Shown here: positions 35,091-44,749 of the stretch, in pieces
How the letters are laid out: each line of letters begins with the position of its first letter
Numbering within the stretch: the first letter of the stretch is position 1
Source of the DNA: Pseudonocardia oceani
Lineage (GTDB): Bacteria; Actinomycetota; Actinomycetes; Mycobacteriales; Pseudonocardiaceae
Length of the DNA stretch: 64,000 nt
Direction: 5' to 3'
Assembly (NCBI RefSeq): GCF_019263585.2
Contig: NZ_JADQDF010000001.1
Span: 992,001 to 1,056,000, forward strand
Position numbers and translations under genes: made by a program
The notes under the pieces: generated by a model
What the model was told of the DNA's origin: nothing
Seen by the model: only the letters and a program-made list of their open reading frames with translations
The model's database searches: none

Positions 35091-35351
35091 TCACCGCAGT
35101 AGGTGCCGATCCACTGGCGCGCAAGGTCCGGCAGACCTCCAGCCGTCGATGCCGGGCAGCATCAGGTCGAGCAGCACGACGTCGACCCGGGTGTCGGCCG
35201 GCGTGGCCGGTGCCGACTCCGGGTCGACCGCCTCTACGTCTGCGCAGCCCTCGTCGACCAGCGCCAGACCGAGCGCCTGCCGAATCCGGACGTCGTCCTC
35301 GACCAGCAGCGGGCGCGTCGGTCCCGCGTTCGGTACTCGGCTCCGGACCAC
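35091..35351 (-). pseudogene. truncated response-regulator receiver fragment
   Basis: The frame contains the first half of a receiver domain: RPLLVEDDVRIRQALGLALVDEG and VDVVLLDLMLPGIDGW, the phospho-acceptor Asp region, then loses similarity and stops. Beta-5, the Lys and any DNA-binding domain are missing. It is a decayed response regulator. From 35352 to 35562 I see nothing coding. Confidence 0.6.
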
Positions 35352-35562
35352 GGCCCAGCCGCCAACCGGTGTGCCGCGAGACGACGCGGCATCTCCGCGA
35401 AACGACCCGGCCGGGACCTGCCCTCGCCCCCGCGCCTGACGCCCACCGCGATCGTAGAGGCCGACGATCGGCGCGGACACCGTCCTACCCGTGCCGTTCG
35501 GCGGAGCGCCGCCCGGGGACGGCGGGCGGCACACACCGGCCCGGGCATGGGTCACCTACCGG

Positions 35563-35937
35563 TCACGGCGTCCTTGACATCACCGTGAACACCAGCATCA
35601 CACCGATGGGCAACAGCAGCCCGACGCTCTCGATGACCTCCAGCGTCGGCTCCGGCACCCCGGCGAACAACCGGCCCAGCCCGATCGAGGCCCACGCCCC
35701 CGACTCGTAGGGCAGGAACCCCAGCACCGGCCACATCCCGATCAGCGGGATCGCGAAGTCCGGCACGAACAACGCCCCGTAGGCCTCCGGATACACCGTG
35801 ATCAGGATGACGAACGCGTAGAACGTGAACAGGTGCGCCAACCCGGGCACCGACCACTTCAACAGCTTGCGCTGCCCGAACACCTCCACGAACTCACCCT
35901 CGTACGGATTCCGATCACATCGACGACCTGTGCCCAC
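35563..35937 (-). pseudogene. fragment of a membrane Fe-S oxidoreductase-like protein
   Basis: 124 residues. GQRKLLKWSVPGLAHLFTFYAFVILITVYPEAYGALF (in parts) and IPLIGMWPVLGFLP resemble the N-terminal membrane region of actinobacterial heterodisulfide-reductase-like (Fe-S) proteins, which normally run >700 residues with CCG and 4Fe-4S motifs. Here the frame passes into unrelated hydrophobic sequence and ends. It is most likely the scar of a deletion next to the response-regulator fragment; expression is doubtful. Confidence 0.5.
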
Positions 35938-35952
35938 GGAGCGGACCAGTGA

Positions 35953-37743
35953 TCAGCGTTCTCCGTCGGCCGGGTTCGCACCGACCTCGGCGCCCTTGAT
36001 CTGCAGCGCGAGGATCTTCGAGTAGAACCGTGCCATCTGGACGGACCCGGTCATGAACCACAGACCCTCCTGGGCGGTGCGCCGCCACACTGCGGACATC
36101 TCCAGGTCCTCGCCGAGGCGGTAGACGGGCGCGCACCGGTCGACGATCTCGTCGCCGACGATCTGCCGCGCGGCGTCCTCCAGCGATCCGTAGCCGGTGG
36201 CGAGCACCACCAGGTCCGCGGGAAGCAGCTCGCCGTCGGACAGCAGCACCCCGTCGCCGGTCAGACCGGTGATCGTCCGGCCCTGCCGGACCTCCACACG
36301 ACCGTCCGCGATGAGCTCGGACGCGCCGATGTTCAGGTAGTAGCCGTCACGGCGGTCGAGGATGTGCTTGCCGTAGTGCCCGGAGCCGTCCGGCCCGAGA
36401 TCCAGCCCGAACCCGCGCGCGGCCAGGCCGTCGAGCAGGGCGGCGTCGATCTCGGCGGCGGCCTTCGCCACCATCTTCCCCAGCTCCGGGATCCTGCCCC
36501 ACGGCACCGACCACGCGGCCATGTCGGCCATGTCGGTCGGGACTCCCGACCCGTCCTCGTAGTTCGTCGTGTACAACGCCTCGTACGTCGACAGGTCGAT
36601 GACGTAGGACGTCGAGCGCTGGACCATGACGACGTCGGCACCCTGCTCGTAGAGGTCCTGCGCCACGTCGTGTCCCGACACTCCGGCTCCGAGGACCACG
36701 GCGCGCTTGCCCCGCCACGGGGCGCCACCCTCGAACGCGCCGGCGTGCACGAGAGCCCCGCCGAACTCGTCCGAGCCGGGCAGGTGCGGGGTCCGGGGCT
36801 CGCCGTTGAAGCCGGTGGCGATCACCAGGTGCCGCGGTCGGACGGTGCGGTCGGAGCCGTCGCGCCTCCGCATCGTCACGGTCCACCGGCTCTCGACCGG
36901 GTCGAAGACGGCCGCGGTCACGGAGCTGCTCGTCCAGACGTCGAGGTCGAGCGCGGTCTCGTAGAACTCGAGGTAGGCGGCGAACTTGTCCTTCGGCGTG
37001 TACCGCTGCCAGGTGTCCGGCAGCGGTAGGTAGGGGAGGTGGTCCATGCCCGCGACGTCGTGCAGGAACAGCGAGGGGTACCGCTTGCGCCAGTTGTCGC
37101 CGACCCGGTCGTTGCGCTCCACGACGAGTGTGGACACTCCGAGCCGACCCAATCGCGCAGCCAGGCTCAGCCCGGAGTGGCCGGCCCCGACGACCACCAC
37201 ATCGGGATCCGCGTCGAGGAACTCACGCTGCCGGGCGCGCTCCTCCGCCCACCCGGGACGACCACGGCGGGCCCCCCGGGCCTTGCCGATCGGCCGGAGC
37301 GCGCCCCGGCGCTCCGGGTGACCCGCCAACTCGTCGAGCTGCGTCAGCAGCGCGCCGGCCACCCACCCCTCGGTGCCGCCGGGAACCAGCCGGACGAACC
37401 CCGTGCAGCGCCCCTTCGAGGTGTCGAACGCGAAGAACACCAGGACATGGGTGACGTCGCCGACCTGTTGGTGCACGGCGTCGTGCACGAGGCGCAGTCC
37501 GGTGGGCTCGAGCACTCCGAGTTCGGGCCCCGCGAGCGCAGCGACGACCTCCTGCCCGGTGCGGTTGCGGAAGTCCCACGACGTGACCAGCAGGTCGCGC
37601 CAGAGCAGCTCCGGCGCCAGGAAGGCGCGGACCCGCTCGACGTCGCCCGTTCCGAGTGCGGCGCCGAATCGTTCGAGCCACGTCTCCGGTGTCTGCTGCT
37701 CGGGCACGCTCGATGTCACAGCCCCTACCAGCTCTACGGCCAT
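35953..37743 (-). CDS. flavin-containing monooxygenase with NTF2-like N-terminal domain
   Basis: 596 residues from ATG 37743 (MAVELVGAVTSS). Residues ~15-135 form an NTF2/SnoaL-like domain. The FMO part has the FAD site VVVVGAGHSGLSLAARL (~180), the fingerprint EFGGALVHAGAF (FxGxxxHxxxF), the NADPH site VVLGAGVSGHDVA and the late ATGYGSLEDA. It probably N-, S- or C-hydroxylates a small substrate. It is last in the leftward hyuBA unit, 111 bp after hyuA. Confidence 0.87.
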   Translation of the reverse strand: MAVELVGAVTSSVPEQQTPETWLERFGAALGTGDVERVRAFLAPELLWRDLLVTSWDFRNRTGQEVVAALAGPELGVLEPTGLRLVHDAVHQQVGDVTHVLVFFAFDTSKGRCTGFVRLVPGGTEGWVAGALLTQLDELAGHPERRGALRPIGKARGARRGRPGWAEERARQREFLDADPDVVVVGAGHSGLSLAARLGRLGVSTLVVERNDRVGDNWRKRYPSLFLHDVAGMDHLPYLPLPDTWQRYTPKDKFAAYLEFYETALDLDVWTSSSVTAAVFDPVESRWTVTMRRRDGSDRTVRPRHLVIATGFNGEPRTPHLPGSDEFGGALVHAGAFEGGAPWRGKRAVVLGAGVSGHDVAQDLYEQGADVVMVQRSTSYVIDLSTYEALYTTNYEDGSGVPTDMADMAAWSVPWGRIPELGKMVAKAAAEIDAALLDGLAARGFGLDLGPDGSGHYGKHILDRRDGYYLNIGASELIADGRVEVRQGRTITGLTGDGVLLSDGELLPADLVVLATGYGSLEDAARQIVGDEIVDRCAPVYRLGEDLEMSAVWRRTAQEGLWFMTGSVQMARFYSKILALQIKGAEVGANPADGER

Positions 37744-37854
37744 TGCTCCGGTCCCTTCGAAGTGCGCAGGGAGAACCACCGGCTGCGCGGGGTGCGCTCC
37801 GGCGAGTACTGCAGGTCCTCCGGGAGCGGGCCGACGGCCGCACCCCCCGGAGGG

Positions 37855-39915
37855 TCAGGAGATGACGAGTTCTCCGAACCGGCCCACGCGGACCGTCCGT
37901 CCAGGCGGGACGACGGTGGTCGACATCGCCTCGCGGACGATCGCGGGCCCGGCGATCTCGTCGCCGCTCAACAGGTCGGGCCGCTCCACGACGGTCGCGG
38001 TGACGTCGTCGCCGTAGATGTGCCGGACGGTCGTCGTGCTCGTCGCCGGGGCTCCGCCTGTCGCCGCCCGGGTGGCGAGGGGCTCGAACGTCAGCTTGTC
38101 CGTCCGGACGACCGCCTGCACCCGGAACGTGACCGCCTCGACGGGGAACGTGGTGAACCGGGTGCCGTTGCGGCGCTCGTAGGTGTCGTGGAAGCGGTCG
38201 ATCATGGTCTGCACCGTCTCCTCGGTCACGGGCCCGTCGGGGATCTCGACGAACGGCGTGTCCCAGCTCTGCCCGTACAGCCTGCCGTCGAACGAGCGGG
38301 TCACCGTGACGGCCGACGGGTCCACGCCGACGAGCTGCTCGCGCAGCGTCGCCTCGGTCTCGGCGAGCAACTCCGCCACCCGCTCGACGGCGTCGGCGCC
38401 CAGGACGGTGTAGGCGCTGCGGCTCTCCGAGTACACCTGGTCCGAGGTGAGCAGCCCGAGCGCGCTGAAGAGTCCCGGGTGCGGCGGTATGACGACCCGC
38501 CGCACCGTGAGGTGGTCGAGCACGGACGGCAGCAGCATGGGACCTGCCGCTCCGTACGCGACGAGGGAGTAGTCGACGGGGTTGACGCCGTGCGCGAGTG
38601 CGAGGTTCACGATCCCCTCGGCGATGTTGTGCACGCCCAGCTGCCAGGTGTCGCGGACCCGCCGCGACAGGTCGCCGTCGGTCTCGAGCGAGAGGAACCC
38701 CGCCTCCGCGAGGTCGGGGTGCAGCGGCACCTCGCCCCCGAGGAACTTGTCCGCCTCGAGGACACCGCTGAGCAGGCAGGCGTCGGTGATGGTCGGTCGG
38801 GTGCCCCCCGCGCCGTAGCAGCACGGTCCGGGCACACCGCCCGCGCTGTCCGGTCCGACGCGGAGCTCACCCAGATCGTTGATCCAGGCGATGCTGCCTC
38901 CGCCGGCGCCGAGGGTCGAGATCGACGTCGAGAGCGAGTTGACGGTCAGGTCGTGCTCGAGCTCGTAGGTCGTGTTCAGGTAGGGAGCCCCGCCCGTCAC
39001 GACGCTCAGGTCGGTCGAGGTTCCCCCGACATCGACGCAGATCAGCTCGCCGTCCCCGATGCTCGCACCGAAGTGCTTGCAGGCTGCCGTTCCCGCGGCA
39101 GGGCCCGAGAAGACGATCCGGTGCGGCCGACGCATCGCCGCGTCGGCCGACACGAGGGTCGCCGCCGAGTCGGCGTAGTTGAGCTGGCCGGTGAAGCCGA
39201 TCTTCTCGAGCCCGGTCGTGAGGTGGTCGTTGTAGGCGACGTAGCTGATCTTCATGATCACGTCGACGACGGTCGTCGACGCCCGTCCGTAGACCCGGGC
39301 GAGCGGGGAGGTCTCACTGGAGATGGAGCACGCGACGTCCCCCAGCACCTCGCGGACGATCCGCTGGGCGACCTGTTCGTTCGTCGGGTTGACGAAGGCG
39401 TTGAGGAAGCAGATCGCGACGCCCTCCACCTCACACCGTCGCAGGACCTCCAGCTCGGCCCGCAGCTGGTCCTCGTCCAGCGGGACCAGGAGCTGCCCGT
39501 CTGCCTGTGTCCGCTCCACGACGCCCCGGCGCAGGTACCGCGGTACCAGCGGCCGCGCGACGTCGGAGAACGACCTGCGCCACGACGGGTCCATCGCGGC
39601 CTCGGCCGGCCGCCAGATCCGGGCGTAGTCGAGCAGGTCGCGGTGTCCGGTGGTGGTGAGGAACGCGATCTTCGGGAGCCGTCGGGTGATGATCGCGTTC
39701 AGGCCGTGTGTGCTCGCGTGGTTGAGGACCGAGGAGCGGCTCGCATCGGCCCGCTCGGCTCCTTCCAGCACCGAGAGGTACGCCTCGCGGGTGGCGGGTA
39801 CCTTCCGCGTCTCGATCCTGCCTTCACGAACGGCGATCACGTCGGTGAACGTGCCGCCCACATCGATCCCGATCATCGAGTCGGTCCCCTCACTCTGGTT
39901 CGCCACGGTGCTCAT
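37855..39915 (-). CDS. hydantoinase A / acetone-carboxylase-type subunit (HyuA family)
   Basis: 686 residues from ATG 39915, overlapping the hyuB stop (ATGA). The actin-like ATPase fold shows IGIDVGGTFTDV at the N-terminus, a central ICVDVGGTSTDLSVV and GAGGGSIAWIN. Family members (N-methylhydantoinase, 5-oxoprolinase, acetone/acetophenone carboxylases) use ATP to activate an amide or a ketone. Sequence by eye does not tell hydantoinase from carboxylase. It forms a complex with the next subunit. Confidence 0.9.
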   Translation of the reverse strand: MSTVANQSEGTDSMIGIDVGGTFTDVIAVREGRIETRKVPATREAYLSVLEGAERADASRSSVLNHASTHGLNAIITRRLPKIAFLTTTGHRDLLDYARIWRPAEAAMDPSWRRSFSDVARPLVPRYLRRGVVERTQADGQLLVPLDEDQLRAELEVLRRCEVEGVAICFLNAFVNPTNEQVAQRIVREVLGDVACSISSETSPLARVYGRASTTVVDVIMKISYVAYNDHLTTGLEKIGFTGQLNYADSAATLVSADAAMRRPHRIVFSGPAAGTAACKHFGASIGDGELICVDVGGTSTDLSVVTGGAPYLNTTYELEHDLTVNSLSTSISTLGAGGGSIAWINDLGELRVGPDSAGGVPGPCCYGAGGTRPTITDACLLSGVLEADKFLGGEVPLHPDLAEAGFLSLETDGDLSRRVRDTWQLGVHNIAEGIVNLALAHGVNPVDYSLVAYGAAGPMLLPSVLDHLTVRRVVIPPHPGLFSALGLLTSDQVYSESRSAYTVLGADAVERVAELLAETEATLREQLVGVDPSAVTVTRSFDGRLYGQSWDTPFVEIPDGPVTEETVQTMIDRFHDTYERRNGTRFTTFPVEAVTFRVQAVVRTDKLTFEPLATRAATGGAPATSTTTVRHIYGDDVTATVVERPDLLSGDEIAGPAIVREAMSTTVVPPGRTVRVGRFGELVIS

Positions 39916-42104
39916 CTGCGGACCGTGTCGTCGATCAGCTGGATCCAGCCGAGCCGGTTCCACTCGGTGGACTCCACGCGGGCCAGGCAGTCCTGGCACG
40001 TCACGGCCATCAACCAGCCGGATTCGGCCAGGACGGGGTAGCGCTGCAGCTGCGACCCGCCACAGGAGTCACAGCGACCTTCGACATCCTCGCGCTCGAC
40101 ACGCACAGGCGGTGCGACCCGCCCGAACGCCTCGCCGGGAACCTCCGGTGGTCGGCCGGCCCGTTCACGTCGCAGCGCCTCGGTGGCGTCCTCGTCGAGA
40201 CTCAACCCCTCCGGGTCCCTCGACGGGTCGCCGACGATCACGACGCCGTACTGCCGCGCAGCCCCGTCGATGCTCACGTACTCGTCGCGCACATCGCGCA
40301 GGACGGCCTCGGGCGGGCGCTGGTCCGGAGCGCCGAACCCGCCTCCGCCGCTGCTGACCAGCCGGACGATCGTGCCACCGGGGAACGAGAACGGGTCTTC
40401 GGCCGCCCAGTGGTAGTAGGTCCCGTCGACATCGACCGCACCGGTGTCCGGATCGAGCATCCCGGCCACCGGCCTGGCCGCGCCGTGCGATCCACCGGCC
40501 GCCGATGTCCTCAGGGTGCCCGCGTCGAGGGCCCCTGTCGCGCCGTGTTCGGACGTCCACGCCCACGCCCCGCCCAACGCGCCGTGCCCGCCGCCCTGCA
40601 CGCCGAACCCCGCGGCCTGCTTGGTCGCCGAGATCACGAACCGGTGCTCGGTCGGCGTCCGCCACAGGGTCTCCATGGTCAGTCCCGTGCCCCCGCGGTG
40701 GGTACCGGGCCCCGCCGAGTCGGTCTGGAACTCGCTGCGCAGCAGCAGGACCGGCGAGTTCGCCTCGAACGCCTCGATCTCGGTGCCGAGGAAGTTGGCG
40801 AGGTAGCTGTGCTGCGCGCTGTCGGCGTCACCCGCGCGGTTCGCGCCCCATCCCGCCACCGGGTCGGACGAGGTGACCCACGGCGTGCCGTCGGGACGGG
40901 TGCCCGACACGGCGTGCGTGTGCGTCGGACGGCCGTCACCGGCCAGCGCCAGGTCGCCGAGCACCGGCTCCAGCGCCCGGCACAGGGCGCTGAAGACCGC
41001 TGTCATCGGCTCCCAGTAGAGCATCACCGGCGCCGGCGGCCTCGCGCTGATGATCGAACCGTCCGGGACGACGACGTCGACCTGGCGCATGAACGACGAG
41101 GCGAACGGCGTGGTCGGGTCGAGCAGGAACTTCAGGGCGATCGCGACAGCACCCTTGGCGTCGGGCCAGGTCGCATTGAGGCTGGTGAGGCACTGTTGGG
41201 AGGTGCCGCTGAGATCGACCTCGGCGCGGGAGCCCCGGACCCGGACCCGGACCGCCACCCGGTACGCCAGATCGGGGTCGGTGCCGTCGCAGTCGATGTG
41301 GTCGACGGCGGAGTAGTCGCCATCGGGGACAGCGCCGATGGCGCGGGCGGCCTGTTCGGCTGCCGCATCGCAGCTGTAGCGGATCGAACCGAGGTAGGAA
41401 TCGACGCCGTAGCGCTCGATCGTCTCGGTGACCAGAGCCTCTCCGAGCTTCAGCGACTGGAAGATGGTCTCGAAGTCCGGCAGCAGCATCCCGCCGAACC
41501 GGCCGTTGTCGAGCAGCAGACTGAAGGTCGATCGCACCGGCCGGTCGTCGCGGAACAGCAGGGTCGGCGGCACGACGAGCCCGTTCTCGTACATGTTCCG
41601 CTTCATGCCGGAGAACCCACCGGGCACGCTACCCCCGACATCGAGCATGTGCGCCCGGATCGTGAGCACGGTGACCATCTCGCCGTTGTGGAACACCGGC
41701 CGCATGAAGGCCACATCGTTGACGTGCGTGCCGTTGCGGAAGGGATCGTTGCCGATGAGCAGGTCACCGGGCTTCAGGTTCTCCGGCCCGAACTCCTCCA
41801 CGTTGTTCGCGACCGCGTCCCTCATCGACCCGTAGAACAGCGCGAGGGTCTTGGCCACCGTCGGCGTCGCGTACCGCAGCGCGGGCCCCCCGGCCAGTGT
41901 GGCGGAGAAGTCGTAGGTGTCGCGCAGGATCGGTGAGAACGCATTCGTCAGCAGCTGGCTGCAGACGTGCTCGATGATGTACTGCAAGCGACTCGACAGG
42001 ATCGTGGATGTGAAGCGATCACAGTGGTAGCGCTTCTTCAGGTCGCCGTCGGACATCTCTCGTAACGCACCGGGAATGGTCTTCGCTGGAGCTTCTGTGG
42101 GCAT
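39912..42104 (-). CDS. hydantoinase B / oxoprolinase subunit with C-terminal zinc-ribbon
   Basis: 730 residues from ATG 42104 with GAGGTG upstream. HyuB core motifs: SSRLQYIIEHVCSQLL, GDLLIGNDPFRNGTHVNDVAF, FSGMKRNMYENGL and GGGGFGAPDQR near the end. Beyond the usual core is a ~70-residue extension with two CxxC pairs (CDSCGG ... CQDC), a likely zinc ribbon. Acetone/acetophenone carboxylases carry a separate small Zn-binding subunit, so the fused ribbon hints at a carboxylase-like role (inference). Confidence 0.9.
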   Translation of the reverse strand: MPTEAPAKTIPGALREMSDGDLKKRYHCDRFTSTILSSRLQYIIEHVCSQLLTNAFSPILRDTYDFSATLAGGPALRYATPTVAKTLALFYGSMRDAVANNVEEFGPENLKPGDLLIGNDPFRNGTHVNDVAFMRPVFHNGEMVTVLTIRAHMLDVGGSVPGGFSGMKRNMYENGLVVPPTLLFRDDRPVRSTFSLLLDNGRFGGMLLPDFETIFQSLKLGEALVTETIERYGVDSYLGSIRYSCDAAAEQAARAIGAVPDGDYSAVDHIDCDGTDPDLAYRVAVRVRVRGSRAEVDLSGTSQQCLTSLNATWPDAKGAVAIALKFLLDPTTPFASSFMRQVDVVVPDGSIISARPPAPVMLYWEPMTAVFSALCRALEPVLGDLALAGDGRPTHTHAVSGTRPDGTPWVTSSDPVAGWGANRAGDADSAQHSYLANFLGTEIEAFEANSPVLLLRSEFQTDSAGPGTHRGGTGLTMETLWRTPTEHRFVISATKQAAGFGVQGGGHGALGGAWAWTSEHGATGALDAGTLRTSAAGGSHGAARPVAGMLDPDTGAVDVDGTYYHWAAEDPFSFPGGTIVRLVSSGGGGFGAPDQRPPEAVLRDVRDEYVSIDGAARQYGVVIVGDPSRDPEGLSLDEDATEALRRERAGRPPEVPGEAFGRVAPPVRVEREDVEGRCDSCGGSQLQRYPVLAESGWLMAVTCQDCLARVESTEWNRLGWIQLIDDTVRR

Positions 42105-42167
42105 CTGACACCTCGTCGGGCCTTCTGGTTGGACCTTTTCGGACAAACGGATCGCGTTCCGCCGGGG

Positions 42168-42932
42168 CTACCGCACCATGCCGTAGCCACCGTTCACGGG
42201 CACGAGCTGACCGGTCATGTAGCGCGCCGAGTCGCTGGCGAGGAAGACGACGACGGGAGCGATGTCCAGGTCGGCGTCACCTGGTTCGCCACCCAGCGGG
42301 ATGCGTCGGCGGACGGACTCCAGGTACTCGGTGCGGTCGGCATCCGACATCTGCGCGAGTCGCTCACGTGCCAGGGGTGTCCACACCACCGGGAGGACCG
42401 CGTTGACGCGGATCCCCAGCGGACCCCACTCCATGGCGACCGCTCTGGTCCAGTTGTGCACCGCGGCCTTCGAGGTCGAGTAGGCGGCGCTGCGCAGGCT
42501 GGGGTGGATGCCGGAGTCAGAACCGAAGTTGACGATGGCTCCGCCGGTCCCGCGCATCGCGTGGTACGCGGCCTGGTTGGTCAGCATGGTCCCGCGGACG
42601 TTCACGTTCATCGTGCGGTCCCAGAGCTCGTCGTCGATCTCGTGGGCGGCCGCGATCAGATCCACCCCGGGGGTGTGGACCAGGACGTCGAGCCCGCCGA
42701 GCTCCTCCCCCGCCGTGGCGAACGCCGTGGTCACCGACTCCCTGTCGGTGACGTCGCACCGCACGAAGTGCACCTCTCCGGGGCCCGAGGAGGGGGTGAC
42801 CTGCTCGTCGTCCGCGGCGGCGACGTCCATCGCCACCACCCGCGCTCCCTCACGCACGAATGCGCGCAGCACGGCCGCACCGATGCCGCGAGAGGCACCG
42901 ACGACGACGATCCGCTTCCCGATCAGTTGCAT
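42168..42932 (-). CDS. SDR-family oxidoreductase
   Basis: 254 residues from ATG 42932 (GGAG upstream). Classical SDR: cofactor motif VVGASRGIGAAVL, MDVAAADDE after beta-2 (Asp favours NAD), catalytic Ser in NFGSDSG, YSTSK (Tyr-x3-Lys) and C-terminal VNGGYGMVR. It oxidises or reduces a hydroxyl/keto intermediate. It lies 63 bp upstream of hyuB on the same strand. Confidence 0.9.
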   Translation of the reverse strand: MQLIGKRIVVVGASRGIGAAVLRAFVREGARVVAMDVAAADDEQVTPSSGPGEVHFVRCDVTDRESVTTAFATAGEELGGLDVLVHTPGVDLIAAAHEIDDELWDRTMNVNVRGTMLTNQAAYHAMRGTGGAIVNFGSDSGIHPSLRSAAYSTSKAAVHNWTRAVAMEWGPLGIRVNAVLPVVWTPLARERLAQMSDADRTEYLESVRRRIPLGGEPGDADLDIAPVVVFLASDSARYMTGQLVPVNGGYGMVR

Positions 42933-42957
42933 GGAACTCCTCCACCTGGCTCGTCTC

Positions 42958-42980
42958 CACGGCCGGACCACCCGGCCGTG
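42958..42980 (-). terminator. possible hairpin terminator
   Basis: CACGGCCGG (42958-42966) and CCGGCCGTG (42972-42980) pair perfectly around a 5-nt loop in the 202-bp gap between two leftward SDR genes. It may end the importer-SDR transcript or form part of the leader of the following unit; there is no U-run. The rest of the gap (42981-43134) shows nothing coding. Confidence 0.45.
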
Positions 42981-43134
42981 CGCCCCTCCGGGGAGCACCA
43001 CCCGCCGGGCCGTAGACCTGCGGGACACCCCCCTCCGCGCCCGAACGAGCGGTCGCCCCGGACCCGCCGCCGATCGGGTTGATCCCGATCACGGACGTTC
43101 CGAGCCGCGCGGGCGCCAAGCATCGTCGGCCCGC

Positions 43135-44001
43135 TCAGTCCGTCGACGGCGTGGAGGCGCCGATCTCCGCGAACAGGTGGGCGTAGTTCGGCCCCGCTTC
43201 GGTCGGGTCCATCGCCATCAGGTCCCCGTACTTCGGGACGTGGGAGAGCATGCCCCCGTCGACGGCGATGATCTGACCGGTCACGAACCGCGCCTCGTCG
43301 GAGGCGAGGAAGACCACGACATCGGCTTGCATCTCCGGGGTGCCGGCGTACGGCGTCAGGAAGTGGCGCACGTACATCTCCCGGAACTCCGCCGTCGTGT
43401 TCTCCATGGCCCCCGGCGTGAGCGTCATTCCCGGGGTGACGGCGTTGCACCGGATGCCGCGCTTGCCGAACTGGGTCGCCACCGACCGGGTGAGGGAGTT
43501 CAGGCCCGCCTTGGATGCGCCGTACGCCGCCATCACCAGTTCCCCCGACAGGCTCGACGCGCTCGAGGTGTTGACGATCGAGCCACCGCCCCTGGCGAGC
43601 ATCCGGGGGATCGCGTGCTTGCACCCGAACATGGGCCCGCGGAGGTTGATCCGCATCGTGTGGTCCCACACCTCGGCGTCCATGCTCAGCAGGCCGAGAT
43701 CCCTGCGGTAGACCTCGCCGGTGTCGGCGGCGTTGTTGTGCAGGACGTCCAGCCCGCCGAACTCACGGACGGCGACCTCCACCATCTCGACGACCTGCGT
43801 CTCCTCGCCGACGTCGACCCGGACTGCGATCGCCCGGCCCGCGTCCGACCCCAGCGAGTCGACCACGTCCTGGGCGCCCGCGAGGTTGTAGTCGGCCACC
43901 ACGACGGAGGCCCCTTCGTGGACCATCGCGCGCACTGTTGCCGCGCCGATCCCGCCGGCACCGCCGGTGACGATGGCGACCTTGCCCTCCAACTTGCCCA
44001 C
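43135..44001 (-). CDS. SDR-family oxidoreductase
   Basis: 288 residues from GTG 44001 (GKLEGKVAIVTGGAGGIG). Classical SDR with NNAADTG, NTSSASS (Ser), YGASK (Tyr-x3-Lys) and VDGGMLSHVPKYG. The longer C-terminus (~20 residues beyond VDGG) is typical of actinobacterial catabolic SDRs. It follows livF by 52 bp on the same strand, suggesting that the imported compound is an alcohol or keto substrate. Confidence 0.9.
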   Translation of the reverse strand: MGKLEGKVAIVTGGAGGIGAATVRAMVHEGASVVVADYNLAGAQDVVDSLGSDAGRAIAVRVDVGEETQVVEMVEVAVREFGGLDVLHNNAADTGEVYRRDLGLLSMDAEVWDHTMRINLRGPMFGCKHAIPRMLARGGGSIVNTSSASSLSGELVMAAYGASKAGLNSLTRSVATQFGKRGIRCNAVTPGMTLTPGAMENTTAEFREMYVRHFLTPYAGTPEMQADVVVFLASDEARFVTGQIIAVDGGMLSHVPKYGDLMAMDPTEAGPNYAHLFAEIGASTPSTD

Positions 44002-44053
44002 TTCTCGTTTCCCTTCTGTTGCTCGTTGTCGGCCCGTCGATCGGTCCATTCGT

Positions 44054-44749
44054 TCAGGCCGCAGTGACCGACCCGGCGATCGTGCCGGTCTCCAGGTGGT
44101 AGGTCCGGGTGGCGAAGTCGCTCACCCACCGCATGTTCTGCTCAGCGAGCAGCACCGCCATACCGGTCGCGCAGAGCTGCCTGATCGCGGTGAAGACGGT
44201 CTCCGCCATCGCGGGCGCGAGTCCCGCGGACGGCTCGTCGACCAGGAGGACGGTCGGCCTGCTGACCAGAGCCGTGGAGATGGCGAGCATCTGCCGCTGG
44301 CCGCCGCTGAGCAGGCCGGCTCGTGTCGAGCGCCGTTCCCCGAGCACCGCGAACCACGTCCAGACCTCGTCGAGATCGGGGGCCTGCCGGCCGCGGACGC
44401 GAGCGAGTCTGGCACCGAGCAGGAGGTTCTCCTCCACCGTGAGGTCCCCGAACACCGGCGCACCCTCGCGGACCAGGCTGACCCCCAGCCGGGCGACGCT
44501 GCTCGCGCCCTCCGCGGTCACCTCCCGCCCGGAGACGGTGACCGCGCCGTCGACCGCCCGGTGGACCCGTGCGAGCGAGCGCAACAGCGTCGACTTGCCC
44601 GCCCCGTTGTGCCCGAGCACGGCGACGATCTCGTCGGTGTGCACTGCGACGTCGACACCGCGCAGGGCCGGCGCCTGCCCGTAGTAGGAGGTGAGACCTG
44701 CACACGCGATGGCGGCCGCCGCCGGCTCGCGGACGCCGTCGGCGCTCAC
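44054..44749 (-). CDS. livF: branched-chain-type ABC transporter ATPase (LivF)
   Basis: 231 residues from GTG 44749, overlapping the livMG stop (GTGA). Walker A GHNGAGKST, Q-loop area LVREGAPVFGDLTV, signature LLSGGQRQM and Walker B VLLVDEPSAGLAP. The LivF-type order and size fit. It works with the LivG domain of the neighbouring fusion to power uptake. Confidence 0.93.
   Translation of the reverse strand: MSADGVREPAAAAIACAGLTSYYGQAPALRGVDVAVHTDEIVAVLGHNGAGKSTLLRSLARVHRAVDGAVTVSGREVTAEGASSVARLGVSLVREGAPVFGDLTVEENLLLGARLARVRGRQAPDLDEVWTWFAVLGERRSTRAGLLSGGQRQMLAISTALVSRPTVLLVDEPSAGLAPAMAETVFTAIRQLCATGMAVLLAEQNMRWVSDFATRTYHLETGTIAGSVTAA

Noticed and set aside
37039..40041. 1000-residue rightward reading frame
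   Set aside because: Antisense to the flavin monooxygenase and hyuA, shadow composition, no domain.
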